Source: Diorhabda sublineata (taxonomy: Eukaryota > Arthropoda > Insecta > Coleoptera > Chrysomelidae). Taken from it: a stretch of DNA of 64,000 bases. Positions 10,757 through 21,600 of the stretch are shown here, one piece after another (position 1 is the stretch's first letter; each line of letters starts with the position of its first letter). The position numbers and the translations under genes are program-made. Under the pieces are notes generated by a model. The model worked only from the letters and a program-made list of their open reading frames with translations. It ran no database searches and was not told where the DNA came from. The stretch is taken from positions 36,764,086 to 36,828,085 of the forward strand of contig NC_079475.1 of NCBI RefSeq assembly GCF_026230105.1. Direction: 5' to 3'.

Positions 10757-12467
10757 TGTCCCACGACGTGTTAAAACTATCTTTATACTTTTCTATATCT
10801 AAACCTTACCATTATCCAGATATTAAATGTTTTCTATAAATTTTTAGAGATGCAGGTATGGTTTAAATTTTATTTATTCGTTATTAAATTGAGAACGAGG
10901 CATTTTAACGAATTTCGAAAGTATCAACAATTGACTAATAACTGTTAGACATTTATTGCAAAGCCTACTAAAAGTATACATAAAAAATTAAAACTTCTAA
11001 AAAAATATAATAATAATTTAAAACCTCAAATATATCGGAAACGACCAATGGTTGGAATAGGAATAGTAATTACAATTTGATTTGATTTTTTTTCAGACCT
11101 TGACAAGATAAAGAAAAATACTTTTTTATTTCTTAGTGCTTGTATCAACGGGTCAAAATAAAATTTAAACTGCACCTGCATCTCTAAAAATGTACAGAAA
11201 ATACTTAATATCTGGATAATGGTGAGGTTTAGCTATATAACTATAGATAAATATATATGAATTTGCCTTATTTTTCACTACTGATTGCATTAAAACACAA
11301 AAAACCGGATGGTTCTATTTAAAAAAATAAAGAAATTTGATATTTATGAAGTTAAACTTTGAATAAATTTTTTGCACACCTTGTATAAAAGGAAATATTT
11401 GTCAACATATATTGAAATTGGTTTGACCGTGCTAAAAGCAATCGAACAGAAACCATTTCCATATATTTAAGGGTATCCTCGTAAAAAACAATTTATGAGA
11501 GTCTGCAATGGTCAAATTTTTTACAAAAAAAATAATAACTCAAAAAGTAAGCGTTTTTCGAAAAAAGTTTTTAGATAAAAGTATATTAAAATATTACGCA
11601 AATTTCAAAAATGTATTAATATACAGGGTGTTCTATTTAAAATAACAATGTTACTGTCAACTTCCGGCAGAACGGGAAACGTAGAAATTTTCATGATTTT
11701 ACTATGAGTATTTTGCCATTTACAAATAATTTTAACTCGTCGTGCGACACCCTGTATAAGTCAATTTACATTCAAAAAAATATTTATTATTCCAATCGAA
11801 ATGATATGATATAAAAGTTATATGTACCACAGGTACCAATAGATATATATCCTTTGGCAACTCATGAATCCTGATGCCAGAGACCCTCGGCTTCATAAGG
11901 TTGTCGCCCTTAAGGGATAATTATTTACTTCAGCAGTCTTGATACTTAGCCTAGTCTTATGTCATCTAATTTTAAATGTTTTCCGCAAACTCATGATTAA
12001 ACAACAATTTTTTATTTGATTTGAATAATAAAAAATCAAAATTAATTCTTGAGGATATTGTGTCCCCGTCGGATAAGTTCGATTGCTGTGAATTTTTGAT
12101 ATATTTTTCGAAACCTACGCTTGATGAATTTCATTACATCTACTATTTCTTTATTCAGAATCATTCATTGTTTAGTCTGAAACACGTGATTTGTAAAGAA
12201 GACGTGACTGAGAATAAGGGAATAGAATTTGCTAGTTTCGAATTCAATAGATATTTATGAACAAATAACTCACCTCGGCTCTAATAAACCCTCGCCGTCG
12301 GTGACGATTTCATTATTTGAGTCGCACTGGTAATAATTCACACAATTACAATTATTAAACGTTTCTATTATAAAATTATTAATATCACTTTGTCTTCTGA
12401 ATCTAAGATCACTTTGAACTGTTACTGCCAAAAGAAGATTAAAAATGAAAAGCACATACTTCCACAT
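4980..12467 (-). CDS. Clip-domain serine protease homologue, PPAF2-like (complete gene, five exons)
   Basis: Five exons, 12467-12274, 8904-8763, 8725-8469, 6500-6220 and 5308-4980, join in phase (1203 nt, 400 residues plus stop). The protein starts with a signal peptide (MWKYVLFIFNLLLAVTVQS), followed by a six-cysteine clip domain (CNCVNYYQC near residue 40, ICKGG, VCC) and a linker cysteine (ECGAQRTQ). A trypsin-like domain follows: GEFPW, CSGALIHP, LTANHY, NDGSLLFL, CLPP, GWGKG, ICAGGE, ACRGDGGSP, VSWGVGCG. His57 and Asp102 positions are kept but Ser195 is Gly (GDGGSP), so it should be non-catalytic. In this family such homologues act as secreted cofactors for prophenoloxidase activation in haemolymph; that role is inferred. 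The start is the second in-frame ATG, because it directly precedes the hydrophobic core. One proposed intron is only 37 nt (see findings). It is a tandem paralogue of the gene at 1-2634. Confidence 0.9.
5585..6012 (+). pseudogene. 3' end of a non-LTR retrotransposon with (GAA)n tail
   Basis: Frames read RIYKTCVRPVMTRAENTITK, MRTLRSIGG, NDEIREICDIQDVVSWARNR, RKKWRDH, MSDDRLAKIAKEDKPNTCR and PPTRWYESWPSSSQ. This is the familiar C-terminal tail of insect RTE/CR1-type reverse transcriptases, closed by a short GAA/AAG repeat (5988-6011) as a 3' tail. Several frameshifts are present. It sits inside intron 4 of the right clip-SPH gene, in the opposite orientation. Confidence 0.8.
6220..6500 (-). CDS. 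Clip-SPH gene A, exon 4 (middle of protease domain)
   Basis: The acceptor TTTTTATTGTAG precedes RKNAIDYKVVVTGD. The exon runs through HPKFYSGGLYNDGSLLFLDKPF (Asp102 region), ICLPPDN and CLTAGWGKGSIID, then the GTAAGA donor. It is in phase on both sides. Confidence 0.9.
7498..7833. mobile_element. MITE, copy 1 (TIR CAGGTCT...)
   Basis: A 336-bp sequence starts CAGGTCT and ends AGACCTG, and resembles the element at 45891-46208 internally (GGCGC-GC-GCTATCTA, TAGGGTAGAG, CGACCTGG-GGCCACAGA, CGTTTC-AGACCTGTATGTA). It has no coding capacity. It lies in the intron between the 8469 and 6500 exons of the right clip-SPH gene. Confidence 0.65.
8111..8155. repeat. Near-perfect palindrome, 21-bp arms
   Basis: The arms 8111-8131 and 8135-8155 are reverse complements with one mismatch, around a 3-nt loop. 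The hairpin is AT-rich and intronic. Its function is unknown; it may be a transposon scar. Confidence 0.6.
8469..8725 (-). CDS. Clip-SPH gene A, exon 3 (linker and start of protease domain)
   Basis: This exon encodes SIDFKNST..., the linker ECGAQRTQINVR, GGEFPWIAAIYEKD, CSGALIHPKVILTANHYFH. Nearly every residue aligns with the left paralogue's exon 2. It ends at a strong GTAAGT donor with two bases of an Arg codon carried over. Confidence 0.88.
8763..8904 (-). CDS. Clip-SPH gene A, exon 2 (end of clip domain)
   Basis: The acceptor (AATTAAAG) precedes LKDINEES...ICKGGKFEGEIVCC, which supplies the last three clip cysteines. The frame stays open to EKH; then either a 37-nt intron or a frame break follows. 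The left paralogue is continuous here. Confidence 0.8.
9400..10675 (+). pseudogene. Degenerate non-LTR retrotransposon (reverse transcriptase C-terminal half)
   Basis: Scattered frames give MLIYGSESWALINKFKLKIT (near 9620), SNSYIYLGTFMREN (near 10155), then the open stretch 10345-10620 with RRTHPVISWNP, GRLGCLGHLERMLESREAKK and ARKKGRPKKRWYAGAQRDL. These correspond to the LLYGSETW, YLG and GHLERM...GRPRKRW blocks of insect non-LTR polymerases. Many frameshifts and stops are present. A long TA run follows directly at the 3' end. It lies in intron 1 of the right clip-SPH gene. Confidence 0.75.
10682..10754. repeat. (TA)n microsatellite, about 36 repeats
   Basis: About 73 bp of uninterrupted TA dinucleotides lie between the non-LTR 3' end and the foldback element starting at 10755. 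Confidence 0.97.
10755..11756. mobile_element. Foldback/MITE-like element with nested inverted repeats
   Basis: The outer ends are inverted: GGTGTC-CACGACG-GTTAAA at 10755 matches the reverse complement of 11730-11756, which ends CACCCTGTA. Nested inside, 10791-10875 and 11155-11240 are long inverted arms (the second reads as the complement of CCAGATATTAA and AGATGCAGGT). A further TACAGGGTGTTCT end lies at 11622. No protein was found. It was probably inserted at TA-rich DNA in intron 1 of the right clip-SPH gene. Confidence 0.6.
12274..12467 (-). CDS. Clip-SPH gene A, exon 1 (signal peptide and start of clip domain)
   Basis: This exon encodes the signal peptide and the first three clip-domain cysteines. 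It ends in ...LLEP plus two bases of an Arg codon, followed by the donor GTGAGT (minus strand). A second in-frame ATG nine codons upstream (12494) is possible but less likely. Confidence 0.88.
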
Positions 12468-12839
12468 GTTTATTACATCAACTTTTTCTAACAATAAAAG
12501 ACAATCACTAATGTAGAAAGGTCAATTGATATGGATAAATATAATTGCGAATTATGTTTAAGCATCTTGAGTGAGATAAGACGAATATGAAAGTGAAGGG
12601 GGAAAGAATATTTTTGAATGTTTATTGCAAAACCGGAATGTTTCTTGTTTCGTTGAATCGTTTATGTTCATAATGATATAATATTGCTACAGAAGATGGT
12701 TTCTACAGGATAGCACTATCTGAAATAGATCAAATTTCGTATAAGATAGAGCTACATTTTTTTCTGAGATAAATTATCAATGGATACAAGTTATTCTTTA
12801 TTTTTTAAGGACAAAAAGTTTTTTCAATGGTAAGTTCCT

Positions 12840-13830
12840 CAAGCACGACTTGCAATCCACTCATTTAGAAGGTATCAGTAAGGACACAGCTCACTCCACA
12901 TTCGAAACTTTCTTCTTGAGGTCAACCACTACGAAAATATTTTCGAAACATATGTTTTTGGAGTCGGAGTTAATAGCGGCATGAGTAAAAAAAATCCCGT
13001 TCGCTCCATATCACATGAACTGATGTAACATATGGGGGCACATCAACTGCTTGAACAAACATTTATTTTAAAACTCTCAGATTTAGGAAAGCTCGCCAAC
13101 TTCCAAATGAGTCGTTTTCTGAATTTTTTACCAGATTGCGATCAACTTCTTCCACATGTGAGTTGAATGACCGTCTTAATTTTAAGGTTATCATGAAAAT
13201 CCTGGTAGGTGCGCACGTGGAATTTATTTCTTCAAAAAAAGGAAAGCAAAAGAAGATGTTGATGTCAATATAATTCGTACCTAGTAGATATAGTTTCGTC
13301 GAGGTCTGCAGAAATAGTTTTCGTCGCTAGAGGTCTCTGACTTTCTTAAATCAGACAATGACCCACTATTTCATTTCTGATTTCTTTTTCGGCTGTAGTG
13401 CGAAAAGTAGGCATGCACACCTTACTAACCAGAAGCTAATAGCACTCCAGAAAGGGTTTTTGGAAAGCTAAAAAAGACTGTCGAAGCCACTATTGTGGAA
13501 AAGAGAAACTGACCAGTAGAGCTGGATGCACATTTGATGAACTATCGCACCAAATTTCTGGAAATCCCCGGCGTCACTACCACAATGATTTCCAAATACT
13601 TCTTTCCAATTGGTTGCCTCCCAACTATTGAACATGTAGTAAGGAACATGGAAGTAAAATCTCAAGACTCTGTTAACAAACACAAAATGACCGGATATGT
13701 TGAACAGCAGCAATTCATTGCTTAACTGGCACCAGATGTGGTCCTGGTTAAGCAGCCTCAATCCAATAAGTTCTCATAGTGTTTTGACCCAAATCCTTAT
13801 GAAGTTCGTATAAGAGTATGCTCTATTAAA
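12840..13830 (+). other. Degenerate, possibly once-coding region of unknown origin
   Basis: The base composition is more coding-like than its surroundings, and short frames open at 13534-13725 (+) and nearby, but no frame exceeds about 65 codons and no family motif is recognisable. It may be an old transposon fragment. It lies just upstream of the right clip-SPH gene. Confidence 0.25.
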
Positions 13831-13839
13831 CACTTTTTT

Positions 13840-15500
13840 TCTGACTCTTCCTTTCTTATTCATCTTTGAATTTCAGGACGTTGCACGGTTATTCACTCAG
13901 GAACGGGGAGCACGACCTTTACCTACCTACTCCACGTTCGTAATTAGTTGGGGGCTCAATATTTTACAATGCAAAAAAATGCACAATCACTTGTCAATTG
14001 GAATCAAATCGATATCATCTTTTTCCGCCTTTCGCAATAATTTGAGGGCGTATTTACTGGAAAGTGCTTTCTACTCTGTAAACGACTTCTATTCTATTTA
14101 TTCTAATAATAATATTTATTTCCGGGCATGCTGCATACTGGTTTAATTTTTCATTGGACTTCCATCTATCCTGTATAATTAGTTGTTTATAATTATTGAT
14201 CAAGGTTAATTAATCCATATATGTAGTTATATCACAACACTATTTATGATGTGAATTCATTAACAATCCTTACTAAGTCTAGCAATGATGAATTTCCCAG
14301 CAAACATTATCGAAAGTCACCTTGCTTTGTATCATGCTCAGTAAAATATTAGCATGATACAATTACTTATTTCGGAGAGTAGTTCTCTGCAGTCCCTGTC
14401 CCTATAATCATTCAGCTTACATATTTTCCACCATGAAATAAACTAGATGCCGACTCTTGTTCGATCTCAAAAATTACTTGGCACTTTTTTCTCTTTCCTA
14501 TTCATTTACAATCTATAATAATTGTTACGATAAGCAAATTGTGTAATATTTCATTTGGAATGCTCGACAGGAATCCAGTGATTACTACATCTTATATCTT
14601 TAATTAAAAACTAATTAGTTTTGTCTATTGGGAATAGGCTAATTCTCATTAAAACCTATTAATTAGGTCGTAAGGATCATGTAGCTTAAGTCTACGTTGA
14701 AAATCTAGTTAAGGTTAGATGTCTACTTGGACAATTTTTTATATCCGCTTCGTCCGATTCGACTTGAAGATTACGGGCTATAACAAAACTAAGAACAAAC
14801 TTTGGAGCATCTACAACAATAATTGTTAATACTTTCAATTGGAATCCTGTCTAAAAAAGTTTGAGTATTTCTTTTTAAAGAACTTATTTTTCTTAAATGA
14901 GATTTTCCACCCTTTGATGCAAAGGGTGCTTGGTAAAAATTTATTCCCTCCAGGTTAGGCACTTATCTAGGTGTATACTCAGTTATCTGCCAACGCTTCG
15001 TTGAGGTAGATTTTAATTATTTAGAGTAACTGGACATTTGCCTTTACGTTTGGTGAAAGTTACCAGTGCATCTCAATTTATTTGTTTCAATTCTCTATTC
15101 TCCATTAGTATCTGAAGTATCTGAAAAGTTTTAAATGATAATAGTGGTTGTTTTTCAGATCTCGTAGACACCCAGAATAAGTTTTTGGTTTTGTTGATCC
15201 CTGGAAAGCCGACAGAAAAGTATTTTTACTGTTTCTATCAAAATACTCAGTAGAAAGCTGGATATAGTTAATAAATAATTGGTTCTTACACTCTTTTATT
15301 AATAAAATGAATTGATGGAATATGTTCGGATCATTTTATTGTGCTGAAAATTTATTTAAACAGTGTGTATCTACATATGTCTATCTAAAATTTTTATTCA
15401 AGGGGTTGATTGTTTTTTTGTCATATAATCACCGAATACTGTTCTTATAACAGCCATGTAAGAATAGGACGTTCTCAGGATCTAGAAAATAATTTTAAAC
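13840..15500. other. AT-rich DNA without recognised genes
   Basis: I see nothing supportable. The last coding exon of the odorant receptor gene should lie here on the minus strand, but none could be chosen with confidence. Confidence 0.35.
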
Positions 15501-15533
15501 ATTACGAGTGAAATAAAGTAAGATAATGTTTAC

Positions 15534-15686
15534 CATTGTAAATGTTTCTAGGGTGAGATCGAATATTCCAGCCGACAAAACAATTGCTTTCGAGCATCTT
15601 GTCATCAAAATTAATAAAGACTTTTTTACTTTAAAGTCGAATTCGTACCATTTGGACAAATAACACGCCTCGGTCACTCTTTCACT
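15534..15686 (-). CDS. Odorant receptor, C-terminal exon (QSE...A.Y.S.WY region)
   Basis: The acceptor TTCTACTTTACAG precedes SERVTEACYLSKWYEFDFKV, which is followed by KSLLILMTRCSKAIVLSAG and FDLTLETFTM, then the donor GTAAAC. It is 51 codons in phase 0 at both ends, as usual for the penultimate exon of beetle-type receptors. Confidence 0.85.
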
Positions 15687-18600
15687 CTGTAAAGTAGAAA
15701 GCATAATTCATATTTAGTGAATACCTACATCCTGAATATTGAATACTAATTTTTTCTTGTGAATATATAAACACCAATCCACCCAATATATGATAGCATA
15801 TCTAACAATATCAAAATTATATGAAGTTAGCGAAAATACGAACATGAATCATATCCACCAAAGGCTGTCAAGAGCTTATATAATTTGAAATCAGCAGTAA
15901 AATTAAGTAATAATGTATCAGAGTCTTTCACAGTCAAGAAAGGCCTGAAACAAGGGCGCTGCAACTCCCCAATACATTTTAAAAGATATGTTTCGAAAGC
16001 TCTAACAACTTGGAAGAAAAGATCAAAGGAATAAGTTTCAAAATCGACGATGACACCAGTTTAAACAATCTATAGTTTGTAGATGATCCGATAAAATTGA
16101 AAGCAACTAAATTATAGCGAGTTGGGAGAGCTAGGAGTTAATTTTAACGAATAGATAGAGGATACAGAAATAAAATGTAGAATAAACAGGAGAACAGGAA
16201 AAACTAAACACTAATTGAAATACGGAGAATCTACATAAAGCAATGATAAGAATTACGTTGGTATATAGAGAACAATTAAAGAAAAAAATAGAAGTCACAG
16301 AAATGACGCCTCAGGAAGAACAAATAAAACGTCAAGGCAACGAGAAGGAAATATCTCAAATTGGAATATCTAATGGATACCACAGGAGAACAGAAAAAAA
16401 GTAAGATTAAGAATATCACTGATCATGGAATATATTCTTCTAAAGTCTATGAACAAAACGTAAAGATCACCATTTTCTACTATTTTATGCTTCAAATTCA
16501 AGGGACAAACATTTAACCTCCTTATAGACAATTGGTCGATATAACCAAAATCGTAATCAATAAAATCCATCGTATTTCGAGATAACGATAAATGTCTTAA
16601 ATGTATGGAGATATCAGGCTCCTTCCCGATGATTTGTTAATTTTTTCGTGTTTTCGCTTACTTCCTAATTCCAAAAGAATTCTAATACCAGTTATCAGAA
16701 GACACACCTCCAAACAGTTTAAGGATCGATGGCATGCGCACTTGTCGTTCGTGGGTCATCCAGTTCTGAATTTTTAGTAACAATTCCGTTTTCGTAAGTT
16801 ATTGATAACGTTAGCTCAATTCTGAATGCGCTTGCGCATAACCGCGATCCTAAATTGGTTATCAAATGATTTTCATTTTTCTTTATATTTTCATATTTCA
16901 TTTATTTATATTTTTATTTTTTGCCATTTGTCTGGTTCAGTCTTGCTCTTATCAGTAAACAAGAAGAATGAATTTTTTTGTAAAAAGTCGTGTTGAAAAA
17001 ATAAACAAAATGATTTTTAATAAACTCCATTTTAAAAAACTGAAAATTCATGAGAAATACATATTATGCTGGTGTCAAATTCACATTCAAATGTATGTGA
17101 AAACGGTCTGAACTCAAGATAATACTAACAGCTCTCTATTTGGAATGCCAATGGTCTGAAGAGAACCACTGGATTATCATGATGATTCCTACTTCTGTCT
17201 TTGTGATATTAGGAGGCATAACAGAAAAACTTGAAATATATTTTGTACCGAAACAATATCAAATCAGCTATCAGACCAGTTCCTCGTAGTATAGATACTA
17301 TACCCAGCAAAATATTGAAAACTCCTCATCTTTCAGCTCCCTAGATGCGAACCATCAACTTCAGGTCAAAACCAGCTATAACTATTTCCACAAACCGCAC
17401 TGAATGTTTTAGTAAGAGATTAGGAGTTTTAGAAAAACCTCTCTGAATTAATGTCGTCAAGGTGGAAGCAGAAAAAATTGCTCGCTCCAGAAGCTGTAAT
17501 TGAAAATGTAATACATCAAAGTCCTATTGACTTTGAATAAGTTTCACTTTCATTATTTCAAATTAAACTTGAGAAAAAATTTGTTAAGGTGTTGTTTTAA
17601 ATATTTCGGTTAAATATTTCCGGATCTATCAGATGCAAAATAAAAGGACGGAACATCTTTATTTTAACGCGAATTAGAGTTTTATGAAAAATACGGAATT
17701 TGCAAATATAATTGAAGATATAGAGAAAAATGGAAGTTGTACCTAAACTATGTTGATAATGTGTGGAAAAATTCAGGATTGTTGCTTGTAATATGTTCAT
17801 AAAAAAGTTTCCTTCAACAAAGAAAAGGTGATTTTGAAAAGCGTAAATAAAAACTTAATATTTCGAACAGTTTCTGTACAGATATTTCGTATATTTCTAT
17901 ATATTTTCTCCAATTCGAAGTATTTATATATTTCAGAATCTTGCTGTTTTGATTATTTTGGGCTTGTATTATCGAAATACCTTTACCTTAATCATCAATT
18001 TTTGACCGAACCATGTATAACAGAATATTTGAAAAATCATGGAAAACAAGTAAATAGATTGTATAAAGAATGTTTCAGATGGAAATGGTATCTAAAAATA
18101 AAATATTTATTTACAAAATAAGTGAACAATTGTCTGTCTTACAGTAACACTCAATTGAAATCCTAAAACGCAAATGACCATTACACTTCCAATACATTGC
18201 ACGAAGATGAGAGTGGAATACATTTTGTGAAAATTCCTTACAAACCTGAAATATTAATATAAAAATCTATAGTCATTGTACAATAGAGAGAGGTAAATGA
18301 AGCCGGTCCTGTTCGACCATGTTAATAGAATCCAAAATTTAGAGGATCCGCCGGGCACAATTTCCAAAAACTGTTACAAGGCGGCGAATTTTTTAATTGT
18401 ATTTTTATAACCTGCTTAAAGTATGTTGTGGTCGTATTTTTGAAATCAATTTCTAAGAGGGTCTTTTTGTTAACAATCTAGAATTGTAATTGCATTTTCG
18501 AGAAATTCGTTGTGCTTGTTTGTTAGCCACTAGGTCAGTAATTGATCTGATGTCATCCCGAACACATCGGGATAGACAAATAAAAGGTAAATTTAAGTAA

Positions 18601-21600
18601 ATTATTTGGGTGTTTAGTAATAAGTTAGTGAATAGTTAAGTCTTTGCGGATAATTTAGTGAATGGTGCTAGTGTTAGTGCATAGTTTAGTGTATTTAGTG
18701 TTAGTGTATATATGTAAGTAAGTAAGTATGCAATAAACATCGTGTGTATAAATTCATGAAAAATTACAATATATACCGGATTCTCTAAAACTTGTTAGAA
18801 GTTGCTTTCTAATGTACGCAATTGAACGGCGTGTAATTATACTAATCAAGTGATCTATAGATAAAAATTAGACCTTGATGCATCTTGTATCAGGGCTAAA
18901 TGGTAGCTAACAATAAATGTTTGATTCTCATGTTTTTCTTCTCATGCTCATAGTAGATTGGTAGATAGAAAAGTAAAATGGGATCCGTTTAGACAAAATT
19001 TGAAATGTTGAAACCACGAAGTGGAGTAATAACTAAAAATGGACAATATAATAAGTTATATATAGGTTATAATCATTCAACTTGCAATTGATCTTATACA
19101 GGCTTTTTCTTCTTCTTATTCTTCTGCTGTCTATTAATGGATGTTTGCGATCATCTCTAACCATTTTATCCTGTATCTTATTGTATGAAATAATGGTTTT
19201 TAACCATGCTCAATTTTTAATATTATGGAGCTAACACATCCTCTTTCTGCCCAATCCTCTTCTTCCTTCTATCTTTTCTCCTATCAAGAGTTGAAGCTCT
19301 TGTTCCGTACCACATGTCCCAGGTATGCTGTTTTATCGTGCCCAGCAATCGACGTTCTCTTTTTATTCTCCTCAGAATTTCTTTATTCGTTTTTTCTGTC
19401 GTCCATCGAACTCTCAGAATTATTAGGTAGATTCATATCTCAAATGCCTCCAATCTATTAATGGTGTTAACTTCCAGTGTCCAGCCTTCCATATCGTACA
19501 GGTAACATGGACAATACGTAATATTTAGTGAATCTTTTTCTGAAGTTGAGGTCAAATTCAGAGTTTGTAAACACGTTAATGAATTTCATGAATGAGCTCC
19601 TTGCCTTTTTTATCCAGTACTTGATTTCTACGTATGATGAACAGTCTTCAGATAACCAAGTCCCCAGATAGTTGAACCCATACTAGGACCGGTGGAAGTA
19701 TTCCATCACGTAACTCAAACTATGGATTATGAATAGTTATTTGTATGCCAAGGACTGAAAGTGCTATAAAGTAGTATTTCAGCCGCGGCGTACACAACAT
19801 TTTTTAGACGACGCATAAGATCCAAAACTTTTTCAATTACACCGAGGAAAGAAAATAAATAACAGAGAATTATAAACATTTTATTTATCGAACAATATAA
19901 TGAAGTTAATGATATTTGCAATGTCAATATTAATTTATTAATTATTTGCAAAATGTAATGTTGATTGTACCTTAATATTTATTGCATTGGTTATGGTTAG
20001 GGTTAGGTTAGGTTAGGTTAGGGTTATGCAAAATCATCGAGGTGAACCTGTCAACTGTCAACATTGAAGTAGCTAGAGTCACAATTAAGGAAGTTAAAGT
20101 TGTCTACTCCAGAGCGTCCCAAAAGTGTTTTGCGGTACGGAACTGTCACTTTCACTACATGGAACACTCAAAACACAACTTTCGGTATGTAAATGAATAC
20201 AGAACGAACAACTTTCAGATGGCGTCGTCTAAAAACACATATTTCTACATAATATCTTCTATGAAATCAAACATATTAACCTAAAATCGATTGTCCATCT
20301 CAGAAGACCAACTACAAGATAAGTTTACTGTGTTGTTTTCAGCGAGTTTTTGAATTCAACTTTCATTTACTGTTAAAAACAGATCTTTTAGAAACTAATT
20401 TAACTTTTTATTCAATTTTACACCGGTGAGTACAAATATAATACATCAACTTGTCAACTATTGACATTTTATGATACCTAAGATGCCGTGAGACGGCAAT
20501 GCTTATGTTACTAGTATATTAGTGCTAAATAGTAAATAGTAAATCTTTGAAGAATTTTCAAAATTGCATTAATCAAGTGTCTGCTTATACTTGTAATTAA
20601 CCAACAATTATAATTTCCAAACGTTTAGTGGATGAAAACACGTCACTGAGACTCGATTTTTTTTCCATTTTTGAACTATATTCTGTCCCTTTTGGAATGT
20701 TACATTTTTCTTATCGATTTTCAACTTTCTTCCCAATTTTCGGAAACTGACTACCAGTTTTCCGTGAACCGATTGAATTGTTTTTTTAGCTTTCTTCAGA
20801 TCTTGATTTTGTTCATAAAACTTGGCAATTATTCTACGTTATTCGTTTCCTTTTAAATTTTTAACTTCTTAGCAGACGTAATGTTTATACTTGGGACATT
20901 TGACAACTGCCAAATTATGAGAAACAATAATAAACATTCTCAGTTAACGTCTACTTTACCAGCTAAGTCGTCTAGCCGGATTTAATAGCTTTTTCAGTCA
21001 AGTTAGCTTGTAGTAGCAAAATGCGTCCTTGGTCACCCTATTCATCGTCGAAACGCTTATTTGCCTTTGACAAATTTCTAAACCCTTATCTCACTGCACT
21101 CACTAGCAATGATTCTGCAGTGAATGCAGTATTACATTCTTCAACAAATCACAATCTATATCAAGGATTGAATTCACACAATTGGTTCAAACTCTTATGC
21201 AATGTCCCTCCATGCATTCTGAATGATAGAGATAAGGTTAGCCTTGATGAAGTGGAGCTTTGTCTTCCGATCTAGCTTGGATCGTCTTCCGATGAGTCAT
21301 GTTAGCCCTTTTGTTTTCTTGTCTAGTCTACTAGTTAGTCGATGAGGTCCTTGAATGTTATTTCTTGATCCAGCTAGAAAGCCAGGTATTTGGCCTTGGT
21401 GTCCGAAGGCACTAGTGATAAACAGCGAAATTGTACCACGCGGCGCAGATTTGCTTTCTGCCTTTACAGCATTTACTTTTAGAAAGAACGAAAATTAAAA
21501 AAAAAAATAAGTTCCAGAATGTGAGAATTTCTAATACCAACCTTATAATTTCGATATGATTCAATATATTCTTATTCAAGTTTCGATACAGTTGAATATC

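Noticed and set aside
15120..15165. Candidate last exon of the odorant receptor (minus, after ACTTTTCAG)
   Set aside because: The acceptor is plausible and in phase, but the peptide ILQILMENRELKQIN lacks the usual aromatic-rich receptor terminus.
19727..19951. Minus-strand ORF as an odorant receptor exon
   Set aside because: It is on the right strand and in the right place, but lacks the QSE, W-PF or GFQLS landmarks and has no fitting splice phase.
21021..21275. Plus-strand ORF MRPWSPYSSSKRLF...
   Set aside because: Coding-like composition, but no domain, no partner exons and an immediate stop-rich continuation. It could not be supported as a gene.
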